Positions 1 through 8,100 of a stretch of DNA of 13,881 nucleotides are shown in pieces. Numbering within the stretch: the stretch's first letter is position 1; every line of letters starts with the position of its first letter. The notes below the pieces were generated by a model. The model was not told where the DNA came from and searched no databases. It saw only the letters and a list, made by a program, of their open reading frames with translations. A program made the position numbers and the translations under genes. The DNA comes from GCA-020344555 sp964548955. Lineage in GTDB: Bacteria; Planctomycetota; Phycisphaerae; UBA1845. The stretch lies in NCBI GenBank assembly GCA_964548955.1, contig CAZJTP010000120.1, forward strand, positions 1 through 13,881, given 5' to 3'.

Positions 1-134
1 GCGTAAACGATGGATACCCCTCAAACAAATTCAACGACTACCGGGACATCTTCGGGCACTCGCCAGGATGTTGCTGTCATACGAACGCGATCCCCCGCGT
101 GGCTGTTCTATGCGCGGAGCTAAGACGCCGCTGA
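1..134 (+). CDS. possible C-terminal tail of an upstream gene (partial)
   Basis: Reading from base 3, an open frame runs in from the window edge and stops at TGA 132-134, nine bases before the convergent serpin stop. Its first 20 or so codons mostly end in C or G (NDGYPSNKFNDYRDIFGHS), which looks coding. The last 20 residues are Cys- and Arg-rich and look less natural, so the frame may be decayed there. I do not recognise the family. The other two plus frames are also open for part of this stretch, so the frame choice is uncertain. Confidence 0.22.
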   Translation, partial: VNDGYPSNKFNDYRDIFGHSPGCCCHTNAIPRVAVLCAELRRR

Positions 135-142
135 TACAAGGG

Positions 143-1459
143 CTACGGCGTACTCGGATCAACAACCCGGCCCAGAAACAGGATGGTTCCCGTGGGAGTA
201 TCGCGGATCAGAAAGACGAACGGCCGATCGATTTTGACGACCACTGGTTCGAGAGGCATTGACGTCGTATCCACGGCGACCGCCGTTGCGGCCGCAGCTT
301 CGGTGCCTTCCTCATCAACGGCCACAAAGGCCTTGTGAAAGACGTCACTGATGTAGAGTCGTTCCGCATCGGTCATACCGGACAGATCAGCCTCGAACGG
401 ATCAAAGGCACTTGGCATCCCCATTGCGGAGAGAACGCCGGCAAGGCTGGTTGCCCACTCGAAGGTGAATTTGGGTAGCGTCAAGTCGACGTCACGGAAC
501 TCGACCTGCTCCAGGATGGCGCTCAAACGCGCAGAGTCGAGCGTGCTCTCGAACTCTTCGAAGCGGTCAGTATCAGGCAGGAGGACAAGCATGGACAGCT
601 CATCTCCATGGTATGGCAACTCCACAACGTGGTAGCCGTCGCCCGAACCGTAGCCGTATTTAGCGGTTTGTCGCATCATCTCTACGGTAACCTGACTTCC
701 GTCCAGAAGGTCGAAAGGCTGGTCACTGGTGTGATTCTCATCGAAAGCCTCGCGCCAGGATGCCTTGAAGTAGATCGCGTTCGTGATAACCATCCGCGTG
801 AGCGTTGTGACGGCTCCTGGCGGGATCAGGTCTTCAATGCGGTTCTTCGTCTGCTCGGCGACCCAGTCGTTGATGGCGACGCGAGAAGCGTCAGGCGTGT
901 TCAGGAAATCAAGCAGACTGAGGCCGGCCCCGTAATTCTCTGCCAAGACGTCCAGGAACGCCTCATGAAAGGAATAACTGGTCTGACCCCAGATCCTGTT
1001 GACGATGCTGAGCTGGAACTTCTCGCCGCCTGCATCCGATACGTCCTCGCCGCTGCTGGCCAATTGCAGATCATGGGCATTGAACGCGGGATGCAAACCA
1101 TCCTGCCCAAGCGTGAAGTAAAGCGTGTCGGCCATCTGTTGCTCGGTTTCGGTTCGGGCGCCGGCGTACGTCATCGCCAGTGCCAGCGAGATGCTATACG
1201 GTGAGCAGAAAATGTTGCCGGGCTCGTCACGTATGTGATGGTATAAATCGAAAGTGAACGTGCTGTTCCCATCGACCAGCTCGGCCAGATCCGTCTCCGG
1301 TACGTCGAGGGACGTGACACGGGGCTTGGATGACCGGAGGAGTTCACCCGGAGGCGGGCTCGAATCGTCCCGGATACCACATCCACCACCGGTAAGCAGA
1401 CCTGCCGATGCGATCAGTATCGCAGCGGCTCCGATACGTCTGGGATTCGTGTGCCTCAC
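143..1459 (-). CDS. serpin-family serine/cysteine protease inhibitor, probable lipoprotein
   Basis: Serpins trap target proteases by inserting their cleaved reactive-centre loop into a central beta-sheet. The 438-residue product covers a whole serpin fold. It has the conserved NAIYFKASW segment (ending at W235) and an inhibitory-type hinge EEGTEAAAATA starting at residue 383, where small residues permit loop insertion. Counting from P17 at E383 puts the scissile bond at about T399-S400. The conserved KIDRPFVFLIRD strand follows the loop. I chose GTG 1459 because AGGAGA lies 7 bases upstream and it gives a clean export signal: RHTNPRR, then a hydrophobic stretch ending at C27. An in-frame ATG at 1525 would add 22 residues but its Shine-Dalgarno would touch the codon. 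Residue -3 before the Cys is Gly, so the lipobox is weak. A role against foreign or self proteases is inferred. Confidence 0.93.
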   Translation of the reverse strand: MRHTNPRRIGAAAILIASAGLLTGGGCGIRDDSSPPPGELLRSSKPRVTSLDVPETDLAELVDGNSTFTFDLYHHIRDEPGNIFCSPYSISLALAMTYAGARTETEQQMADTLYFTLGQDGLHPAFNAHDLQLASSGEDVSDAGGEKFQLSIVNRIWGQTSYSFHEAFLDVLAENYGAGLSLLDFLNTPDASRVAINDWVAEQTKNRIEDLIPPGAVTTLTRMVITNAIYFKASWREAFDENHTSDQPFDLLDGSQVTVEMMRQTAKYGYGSGDGYHVVELPYHGDELSMLVLLPDTDRFEEFESTLDSARLSAILEQVEFRDVDLTLPKFTFEWATSLAGVLSAMGMPSAFDPFEADLSGMTDAERLYISDVFHKAFVAVDEEGTEAAAATAVAVDTTSMPLEPVVVKIDRPFVFLIRDTPTGTILFLGRVVDPSTP

Positions 1460-1466
1460 AGCTGGG

Positions 1467-1472
1467 TCTCCT
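1467..1472 (-). promoter_or_regulatory. ribosome binding site that fixes the serpin start at GTG 1459
   Basis: AGGAGA on the minus strand, 7 bases before GTG 1459. No comparable site lies at useful spacing before the upstream in-frame ATG at 1525, where GGAGG runs directly into the start codon. Confidence 0.6.
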
Positions 1473-1606
1473 GGCCAAAACCGCAAGATCTTACCAAGGC
1501 TCGATCGCGTGGGTCGGCGGAACATCCTCCGCCCATCGTGTGTACTCTACGCGCAGACCAAGAGTCCGGGAACGCAGGCAATGAACGCACTTCATCTCTT
1601 CGGTTG

Positions 1607-1621
1607 CCGCCCAGCGGGCGG
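1607..1621. repeat. short GC hairpin upstream of the serpin gene
   Basis: CCGCCC, AGC, GGGCGG forms a perfect 6-bp stem with a 3-base loop about 150 bases upstream of the serpin start. There is no T-tract, so it is not an obvious terminator. It may be an edge of the degraded IS region. Confidence 0.35.
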
Positions 1622-1664
1622 TTGTGCCGGGAGGGAGAAGCATGAAACAAACATATCGACTCGA

Positions 1665-1784
1665 GGTGGTCCGCACCCGATGCGGCGCCAACTCATGCAT
1701 CCGCCAGACTCGCGCCACCATAGACTTATTGATGCCCAGATGCTTCGCCAGCGATCGCGTGCTCCAGTGCGTGGCGTCCTTCGG
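1665..1784 (-). pseudogene. IS630-type transposase N-terminal HTH fragment (relic)
   Basis: After an in-frame stop (1785-1787), the minus strand reads PKDATHWSTRSLAKHLG followed by INKSMVARVWRMHELAPHRV. This is the characteristic helix-turn-helix linker of IS630-family DDE transposases (ATHWSTR..A..LG.S...V.RVWR.H.L.PH). Only about 40 residues survive. The DDE catalytic core that should follow is absent, because the frame continues into unrelated low-quality sequence. The relic sits between the serpin and the inverted-repeat element at 1808-1938 and is evidence of past IS630/Tc1-like activity. The family call rests on recognition of the motif. Confidence 0.75.
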
Positions 1785-1807
1785 CTAGGTTAGTATCAAT
1801 ATGAGAC

Positions 1808-1938
1808 CTAGTACCGCGTTTCAGAAATCTTGCGACCATGTGTCGCGACAGGATCCGCGGTTTTCTCCGGCAGGAACGCCCTCGCGGGCTGAAGCCCGCG
1901 GCTCGCTTAGTCGCGGAACTTATGAAACGCGGTACTAG
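1808..1938. mobile_element. 131-bp MITE-like element with perfect 16-bp terminal inverted repeats
   Basis: CTAGTACCGCGTTTCA at 1808-1823 is the exact reverse complement of TGAAACGCGGTACTAG at 1923-1938. The interior is non-coding and structured: a palindrome TGTCGCGACA (1841-1850) and a hairpin CGCGGGCT-GA-AGCCCGCG (1883-1900). If the outer TA of each CTAG is a target duplication, the element fits the TA-target rule of IS630/Tc1-like transposases, a relic of which lies only 24 bases away. It has no transposase of its own, so movement would need a related enzyme elsewhere. The right terminus contains the stop codon of the neighbouring propeller gene. Confidence 0.6.
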
Positions 1939-3257
1939 CGAGGCGTCATGTTCTTCTGTTCGCCAATGCGCTCGCTCACGAGGTCCTCAAGGCACCTCAG
2001 TCGGACAGTCAGCTCGTCCACCTCTTCCCGCAACCGCTGGACGTCCGCTTCGAAGGTGACACAGGCTGAGGCGGTCTGATTCACCGGGTGAAAGGCCGGC
2101 GAAGCCAGGCTGAATTGTGCGTACGGCGCCGGCGTGATTGGCTGACGAGGCTCCAATACGGTGAAATCGTGAGGCCCATCCGGGCAGCGAACGGCTACTT
2201 CAAGCCAACGCTTCGTACCGTCGAAGACCGCGCCGCCAAAATCCAGCTCGACAGCGAACAGACCGCTACCCACGCTGACACCCGAGAAACTAAGTGTGCC
2301 GCCGATGACGGCACCTTCCTCCGGATCATCCCACAGGCTGAAGTGGAAATCGCATAAGGCATCGACGGGCCTCCCGTCCTGCTTGAGCTGCCCCTGGTAG
2401 GTGAACGAAGTCACCACGTTCGGCCTGAGATCCAAGGCGATGTCATTGGCATAGCCCAAACCCTCCACAACCGTCTCGACGTCCGACCCGTCCAGGTTCG
2501 CTCGCTCAACACCGCCCTCGATGGTCCAGTACATCTTCCCCGCGTTCAGGTCCAGGGCGATCCCGTTGGCATACGTATCTGGAACGAGAGTCCTGGCGGC
2601 CGTGCCATCCAGGTTCGCGCACCGGATCGATCCTTCGTCAGCCCAGTACATCTTCTGGCGGGCAACGTCGAGCGCTATGCCCTCCGGACCTGCGGGTTCC
2701 GTGCGGACGAGATCCTCGACGTGCATAGCGCTATCGAGTTGCCATCGCCTGATATACCCGTTGGTCCAATCGGTCCAATAGACGTAGTTGTGGCGGATAT
2801 CCAATGCGAGACCCTCGGTGCTACCATCCGGGTCGAGCACGATTTCGGCGTCGGATCCGTCGAGGTCGGCCCGGTGAATGACCCCACCCACGCACCAGTA
2901 GATCTTCCGGTGTTCCTTGTCCACCGCGATTCCCTTCGATTCTGCATCGATCAGAACCACGACGTTCCTGCCATGTAAATCAGATCGCTTGATGCCGTTA
3001 ATCTGGTCTCCCCAATACAGGAAGTCGCCGTCGACATCCAAGGCGAACCGCCGGATGTCACCATCGCAGCCAGTCTCAAAGCTCTGCACACCAGAGCCGT
3101 CTAAATGTGCCCGCTGAATCGTTGGGGTATACTTGACCGTCCAGTAGATCCACTGCGCGTGCGCCACCGAAGCTGTAGTCGACAACACAACGACCGCAAG
3201 CGACAGCGTAACCCAGACCCTAAGCGTGTGTCTCATGCCCTTCATTCTTCTCAGCAT
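1935..3257 (-). CDS. secreted six-bladed YWTD-type beta-propeller protein with C-terminal coiled coil
   Basis: The 440-residue product has a signal peptide (hydrophobic 14-31, probable cleavage AHA/Q after residue 34). Six repeats of about 42 residues follow, each with an aromatic-Tyr-Trp strand (WIYW, FLYW, KIYW, YVYW, KMYW, KMYW) and the trailing R-A-[NDH]-L-D-G-[ST] and GIALD motifs. These are hallmarks of LDL-receptor class B (YWTD) propellers. From residue 285 a different module begins at FTYQGQL and ends near PYAQFS. I know this module from planctomycete secreted proteins that carry tail-fibre-like or coiled-coil ends, and here a heptad-like coiled coil occupies about 405-431. ATG 3257 is preferred because AGGGGA sits 6 bases upstream. 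TTG 3261-3263 is an in-frame alternative. The TAG stop lies in the terminal repeat of the 1808-1938 element. It is probably a surface binding or scaffold protein, with unknown ligand. Confidence 0.88.
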   Translation of the reverse strand: MLRRMKGMRHTLRVWVTLSLAVVVLSTTASVAHAQWIYWTVKYTPTIQRAHLDGSGVQSFETGCDGDIRRFALDVDGDFLYWGDQINGIKRSDLHGRNVVVLIDAESKGIAVDKEHRKIYWCVGGVIHRADLDGSDAEIVLDPDGSTEGLALDIRHNYVYWTDWTNGYIRRWQLDSAMHVEDLVRTEPAGPEGIALDVARQKMYWADEGSIRCANLDGTAARTLVPDTYANGIALDLNAGKMYWTIEGGVERANLDGSDVETVVEGLGYANDIALDLRPNVVTSFTYQGQLKQDGRPVDALCDFHFSLWDDPEEGAVIGGTLSFSGVSVGSGLFAVELDFGGAVFDGTKRWLEVAVRCPDGPHDFTVLEPRQPITPAPYAQFSLASPAFHPVNQTASACVTFEADVQRLREEVDELTVRLRCLEDLVSERIGEQKNMTPR

Positions 3258-3311
3258 GACCAATCCCCTTCCCTTGTGAATGTGTATTGCACGAGCCCTC
3301 GGACGCTGGCT

Positions 3312-3317
3312 ATTATA
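3312..3317 (-). promoter_or_regulatory. candidate -10 box for the YWTD propeller gene
   Basis: The minus strand carries a perfect TATAAT about 55 bases upstream of ATG 3257. No good TTGACA lies 16-18 bases further upstream (closest is TGGTTA at 3336-3341), so this is a -10-dominated candidate only. Confidence 0.45.
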
Positions 3318-3425
3318 CCGCCATTTGCAGCTCTCTAACCATACCTCAGTTCAACTCGCTCCTGGCCTGTTGCCTCGTGTCCGCAGCGCATTCAACGCCG
3401 GGAGAATCTGGGACGCCGAAAGAGG

Positions 3426-3701
3426 ACGCTGGTTAGGGGTCCGGTAATCCGCAACGTCGGAACCGGCAAAACCCACGTAGCGATCGCATTGTGGTTGGCT
3501 GCCTGCGGACAGGGACGGCGTGTACGCTTCTTCACGGCGGCCAACCTGGTCAACCGACTCGAGGAATCTCAGAAGCAGTATCAGCTCGATCGCTTTCTCA
3601 TCCAGTTGGACAAGACGGGCCTGTTGATATGCGACGAACTGGGTTACCCGGTTGACGTCTTACGATATCGTCGCATTCTCGGTGCGACAAAGGTCGGATG
3701 A
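3426..3701 (+). pseudogene. istB: IS21-type IstB helper ATPase fragment (relic)
   Basis: The frame reads NVGTGKTHVAIAL (Walker A), then GRRVRFFTAANLVNRLEE, QKQYQLDRFLIQLDK and GLLICDELGY (Walker B region). This is the middle of an IstB/DnaC-like transposition helper. About 90 residues remain of the roughly 250 usual for the family. Upstream, the expected N-terminal TnpB-interacting part is lost. Downstream, the LPLD segment that should follow DELGY is replaced by unrelated residues ending at TGA 3699-3701. No IstA transposase or IS ends are visible. It is a dead remnant marking an old insertion between the propeller gene and the efflux operon. Confidence 0.85.
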
Positions 3702-3851
3702 TATTTTCGGGAGCCACAGGGAGCATACTACGGTATATTGGAGCCGGACCGTAAGGGATGCGATCGATGCTTAGTGCCGGCGTCGGGTGTCCCGGTGTGG
3801 GAACGGGCGGATTGAGAGCACGCCCGGTCAAACGGTCGACTCGAGACAGCA

Positions 3852-5174
3852 ATGACAACGGGTACCAAGAAGTTTTTTCTGTCCTTCGGGCTCATGGCAA
3901 TCCTGCTTACGGGTGGGTTGCTGGCGGCGTGGGGGCTTTACTCGACGAAACCGCCGGCTGAGCGTACCGTAATGCTGCCTCCTCCGCTTCTGGTGAATGT
4001 GCGCACCGTCGCGGAGGAGGACGTTCAGGAGTATTTCACCGGTTACGGCAGTGCCAGGGCCAAGACCGATGTACTGCTTGCGGCCGAGGTGCACGGCCTG
4101 GTAGTCGAGGTTGCCGAAGGCCTAAACGATGGGGTTCACGTCGAGGCCGGGCAGTTGCTCGTGCGAATCGACGACCGCCAGTACTTCCAGCAACTGGCGC
4201 GGGCCGAGGCAGCCGTCGCCGACCTGGACGCCCAGATCGACCAGCTTGATGTCGAGAGGACCAACATCGCACGCCTGGCGGCCATTGCCGAACAGGAGGT
4301 CGAGGTCAACCGTAGCGAGCTGGCCCGCGTTGCCAGCCTGTACGAGGAAGAGCAAGCAGCCAAGAAGGAATTCGACTTCGCCCGGCTCGCCCTCCAGCAA
4401 TCGCGACGCCAGCTACTCGGATACCAGAACCAGATTGACCTCATCGCGCCCCGACATGCCATGTTGGAGGCTTTGCAGGCCGCCCGAACCGCCGACGCCG
4501 AACTCGGGAAGTTGGATGTAGAACGCTGTCGAATCACAGCTCCGTTTAGCGGCCAGGTTGAGTCCGTCTCGGTCGACGTTGGCGATCACCTAATGGTAGG
4601 GGCCGAGGTACTTCGCCTGATTGCCACACGTCTGATTGAGGTGCCGATCGAACTCCCAGCCTCCGTGCATCCGCGGCTTGAGATCGGTGCAAACTGTCGA
4701 CTCGAGGCCGACAGTATGCCCGGTACGCGCTGGAATGGGAAGGTCGCCCGAATCGCACCGTCAACTGACACGAAGAGCAGAACCTTCGCGGCCTACGTGG
4801 AGGTCGATAACGACAAACAGCAGACCGCGCTCGTGCCTGGTTATTTTGTAACGGCCCGCGTGGAGGGACCGATGTTGAGGCAGGTCATGGCCATACCTCG
4901 TGGCGCGATCGTTGGAAACGAGGTCTACGTAGTCAACAACCACGTCGTGCACGCCCGAACGATCGACGTGGACAAGTACGTGGGCGAGCGGGCGGTTGTT
5001 CGCGGCGATCTAGCACCGGGCGATCCTCTGGCCTTGACGAATCTCGACGCCCTCCACGACGGCATGACCGTGAGGATCGGGACGGGGGTGGACTGGCAGG
5101 ACGCTGCAGCCTCTCCAACTCGAGCCGAGGATTCGCCCGGCGGTGGGACGGTCACGGGTGGAGGCGGCCGATGA
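3852..5174 (+). CDS. RND efflux periplasmic adaptor (membrane fusion protein, HlyD/AcrA type)
   Basis: This 440-residue protein bridges an inner-membrane RND pump to an outer-membrane channel. An uncleaved-looking N-terminal membrane anchor (about residues 8-30) is followed by the first half of a biotinyl-lipoyl-like domain (AEVHGLVVEVAEGLNDGVHVEAGQ cut by a D-rich turn, about 76-103). A long alpha-helical hairpin (about 108-220) follows, with Glu/Ala/Gln-rich heptads. The second lipoyl half is ITAPFSGQVESVSVDVGDHL, and a beta-barrel domain and membrane-proximal domain complete it. The C-terminus ends in a Gly-rich tail. The start ATG has only a weak GAGA upstream. Its last four bases overlap the pump start (ATGA), implying translational coupling. 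The substrate cannot be read from the sequence. Confidence 0.95.
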   Translation: MTTGTKKFFLSFGLMAILLTGGLLAAWGLYSTKPPAERTVMLPPPLLVNVRTVAEEDVQEYFTGYGSARAKTDVLLAAEVHGLVVEVAEGLNDGVHVEAGQLLVRIDDRQYFQQLARAEAAVADLDAQIDQLDVERTNIARLAAIAEQEVEVNRSELARVASLYEEEQAAKKEFDFARLALQQSRRQLLGYQNQIDLIAPRHAMLEALQAARTADAELGKLDVERCRITAPFSGQVESVSVDVGDHLMVGAEVLRLIATRLIEVPIELPASVHPRLEIGANCRLEADSMPGTRWNGKVARIAPSTDTKSRTFAAYVEVDNDKQQTALVPGYFVTARVEGPMLRQVMAIPRGAIVGNEVYVVNNHVVHARTIDVDKYVGERAVVRGDLAPGDPLALTNLDALHDGMTVRIGTGVDWQDAAASPTRAEDSPGGGTVTGGGGR

Positions 5175-8100
5175 CCTCACTGCCTCGTTTCAGTGTAAAC
5201 AACCCCGTGCTCGTGAATTTGCTCACGTGGACGGTGGTCGTGGGCGGTGTGTACTCGGCAATGACACTCGTGCGCGAGATGTTCCCCGAGATCACGCCCA
5301 ATGCCGTGCTTGTCAGCACAATCTACCCGGGGGCGACGCCGGCGGAAGTCGAGAAAGGCATCGCGGTCAAGATTGAGGAAGCGATCAAGGACATCGAGCA
5401 GATTGACGAAATCAAGACCACCATCGGCGAGGGTATGAGCAGCATCATGGTAATCCTCCACAGCGATGTGGAGGATGTTGATCAGGCGGTCACGGATATA
5501 AAGGCCGCGGTCGACACGATCCGTCCGGAAGACTTCCCCGCAGATGCCGAGGAAACGCGGGTCATCAAGGTCGAGCCGTCGATCCCGGTGATCAATGTCT
5601 CGTACTACGGCGACCTCGATGAGCAGACTCTAAAGGACACCGGAAGACGCCTTCGTGACGACCTGTTGATGATCCCCGGCATCACCGAGGTTGTGCTACA
5701 GGGGACGCGGGCGGATGAGATCAGCGTCGAGGTGTCCCCGGCGCAACTCAACCGATACGGTCTGTCGCTTCCGGGGATCGCCGACGCGATCGCAACTGCC
5801 AATCTCGATCTTCCCGGCGGCCAGATCAAGACCGTCGGCGCCAATGTCGCGGTTAGGACCATGGGCGAAGAGGACCAGGCGAGACCCATCGGCGAGATCA
5901 TTGTTCGTAGCGATCCGTCGGGCAAAGTCGTTCGCCTGAATGAAATAGCCACGGTAGTGGACGGATTCGAGGAGTCGGACATAACCAGCCGGTTCAACGC
6001 CGAGCCGACGGTGATGGCCACGATCCTGAAGACGCCGCGTCAGGATGCCATCGTTATAGCTGACAAGGTCAAGGCGCTCGTCGCGGGTAAGATGCACCAG
6101 CCGCTCGAACGCAATTGGCTGGCGCGGTCAAAGGACGGACTCGGCATTCCCAGCGAGGTTGAGCGTGTTTACGAAGCGGCGTGGAACGATCCATACCCCG
6201 CCGGCGGCAAGCTCAAGACCTCCACGAATCTCGCACGCTTCATCGAGGGACGCTTGGATCTGCTCAAGCGTAACGGGTTCTGGGGTTTGCTGTTCGTGTT
6301 CCTGTCGCTGCTGTTGTTCTTGAACTGGCGCGTCGCCCTGTGGGTGATGTTCGGTTTGCTCCTCGCTATCTTGGGGACCCTCATCGTGATGAGGACGATG
6401 GCGTACTCGCTTAACCTTATCAGCGTGTTCGGGCTGATAGTCGTGCTCGGCCTTCTCGTCGACGACGCTATCATAGTGGGTGAGCACGTCTTCACTCGCA
6501 TCGAGGAGGGAATGGAACCGAAGCTGGCGGCGATCAGTGGCGCCGAGTCGGTCACCTGGCCGGTAGTCTGCGCAATCGTCACCACCATTGTGGCCTTTGC
6601 CCCGCTGCTCTTTATCGAGGGTCAGATCGGGGATTTCATGGGTGTACTACCGGTCATCGTAATGTGTGCCTTGGCAGTGTCACTATTCGAGGCCCTTTCG
6701 ATTCTACCGTCCCATCTTGCCGAATGGCTAAAGCCGATCAGTCCCCTTGCCGGGGGGAGAGTATCGAGCGGAGCGCACCGCCTGTTCGCTCGAGTCCGTG
6801 CCCTACAGGCTTTCGCCCTCAAGACGGTGTTGCTGGGTGGATACGAAAAACTCTTGCGCAAGGCCGTGTCCTATCGTTACGTAACCATGGCCGCCCTTAT
6901 GGCCGTGCTGATCGGATCGCTGGGGATGATCGCCGGCGGGCGCGTGCCGATCGTCTTCGTGCAGAAGATGGACTCCGAGACGGCGATTGCCAATCTCAAG
7001 ATGCCCGTCGGGGCACCGATTAGGGAGACGGATCGGGCCGTTCGTGTAGCCGAGCAGGCGGCAGTCGATCTCGGTCCTGAGCTGGACTCCCTGTTTACGC
7101 TGATTGGAATCCAGTTCTCCGAGGATATGCAAGGCGCCTCCGGCGGCTCACACCTGGGTCAACTGATCATCGAGCTTACGCAAATCGAGGAGCGTGAGCG
7201 CGACAGCGAGGAGATCCTACGGGAGCTACGGTCCAAGACTAGTGACATTCCGGGTGTCAACGCGCTGAAGTTCAGCGCCTTGCACGGTGGACCGGGTGGG
7301 GCGGCCATACAGATAGAGATTAGCGGCGAACGCCTCACCGACCTCATCGAGGTCGCCAACCGGGTCAAGTCAAAGCTGGGCGGCTATGCAGGAGTGTTCG
7401 ACGACGACGACGACTTCGACGCCGGCCGCCGCGAGGTCCAGATCGAATTGCTCGACTCCGCGCGGGCATTGGGCCTGACTACTCAGTCGCTGGCGACGCA
7501 GATCCGCGGGGCGTTCTACGGCATCGAGGCCCGCAAGATTCAACGCGACCGCGAAGACGTCAAGATCATGGTTCGCTATCCTCGGGCGGCGCGCGAGCAC
7601 CTGTCCGACATCGAGTCCATGTGGATTGCGACCGGCGACGGCACTTTAGTTCCCTTCAGTGAGGTGGCACGCGTTAAGGAAGGGCGATCCTACGCCTCTA
7701 TCAAGCGTAAGGATCAGAAGCGAACGGTAACGGTAACCGCCGATGTCGACCAGTCCGCCGGGAACGCGCGGTGGATCAACGCCGAAATGGCCGCGACTTT
7801 CCCCGGCCTGGAACGCGAGTTCCCCGGAATCACCTTCGAGTTTGGGGGCCAGGCCAGGGAGTTCGCTAAAGCGTTCGGCTCGCTGTGGCGCGACTTCGGC
7901 ATCGCCGCCATGCTCATTTACGTTATACTAGCCGCCCTGTTCAAGAGCTACGTCCAGCCGCTTATAGTGATGACAGCCATACCCTTCGGTGTAATCGGGG
8001 CCGTAGCCGGTCACTTTGTGATGGGGTACCCGATTACAATCATGTCGCTCATCGGACTGGTCGCCTTGACGGGCATCGTCGTGAACGACTCATTGATCCT

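Noticed and set aside
608..1204. 198-codon plus-strand open frame
   Set aside because: It lies wholly opposite the serpin gene, has no family resemblance, and mirrors the codon bias of the minus-strand gene.
3734..3739. TATATT as a -10 box for the efflux operon
   Set aside because: No acceptable -35 hexamer lies 16-18 bases upstream, and the match may be chance within decayed IS sequence.
7399..7419. Run of Asp codons in the RND pump (FDDDDDFDAG) as a repeat expansion
   Set aside because: Acidic residues are normal at this periplasmic docking-loop position in RND pumps, and the frame and flanking motifs are undisturbed.
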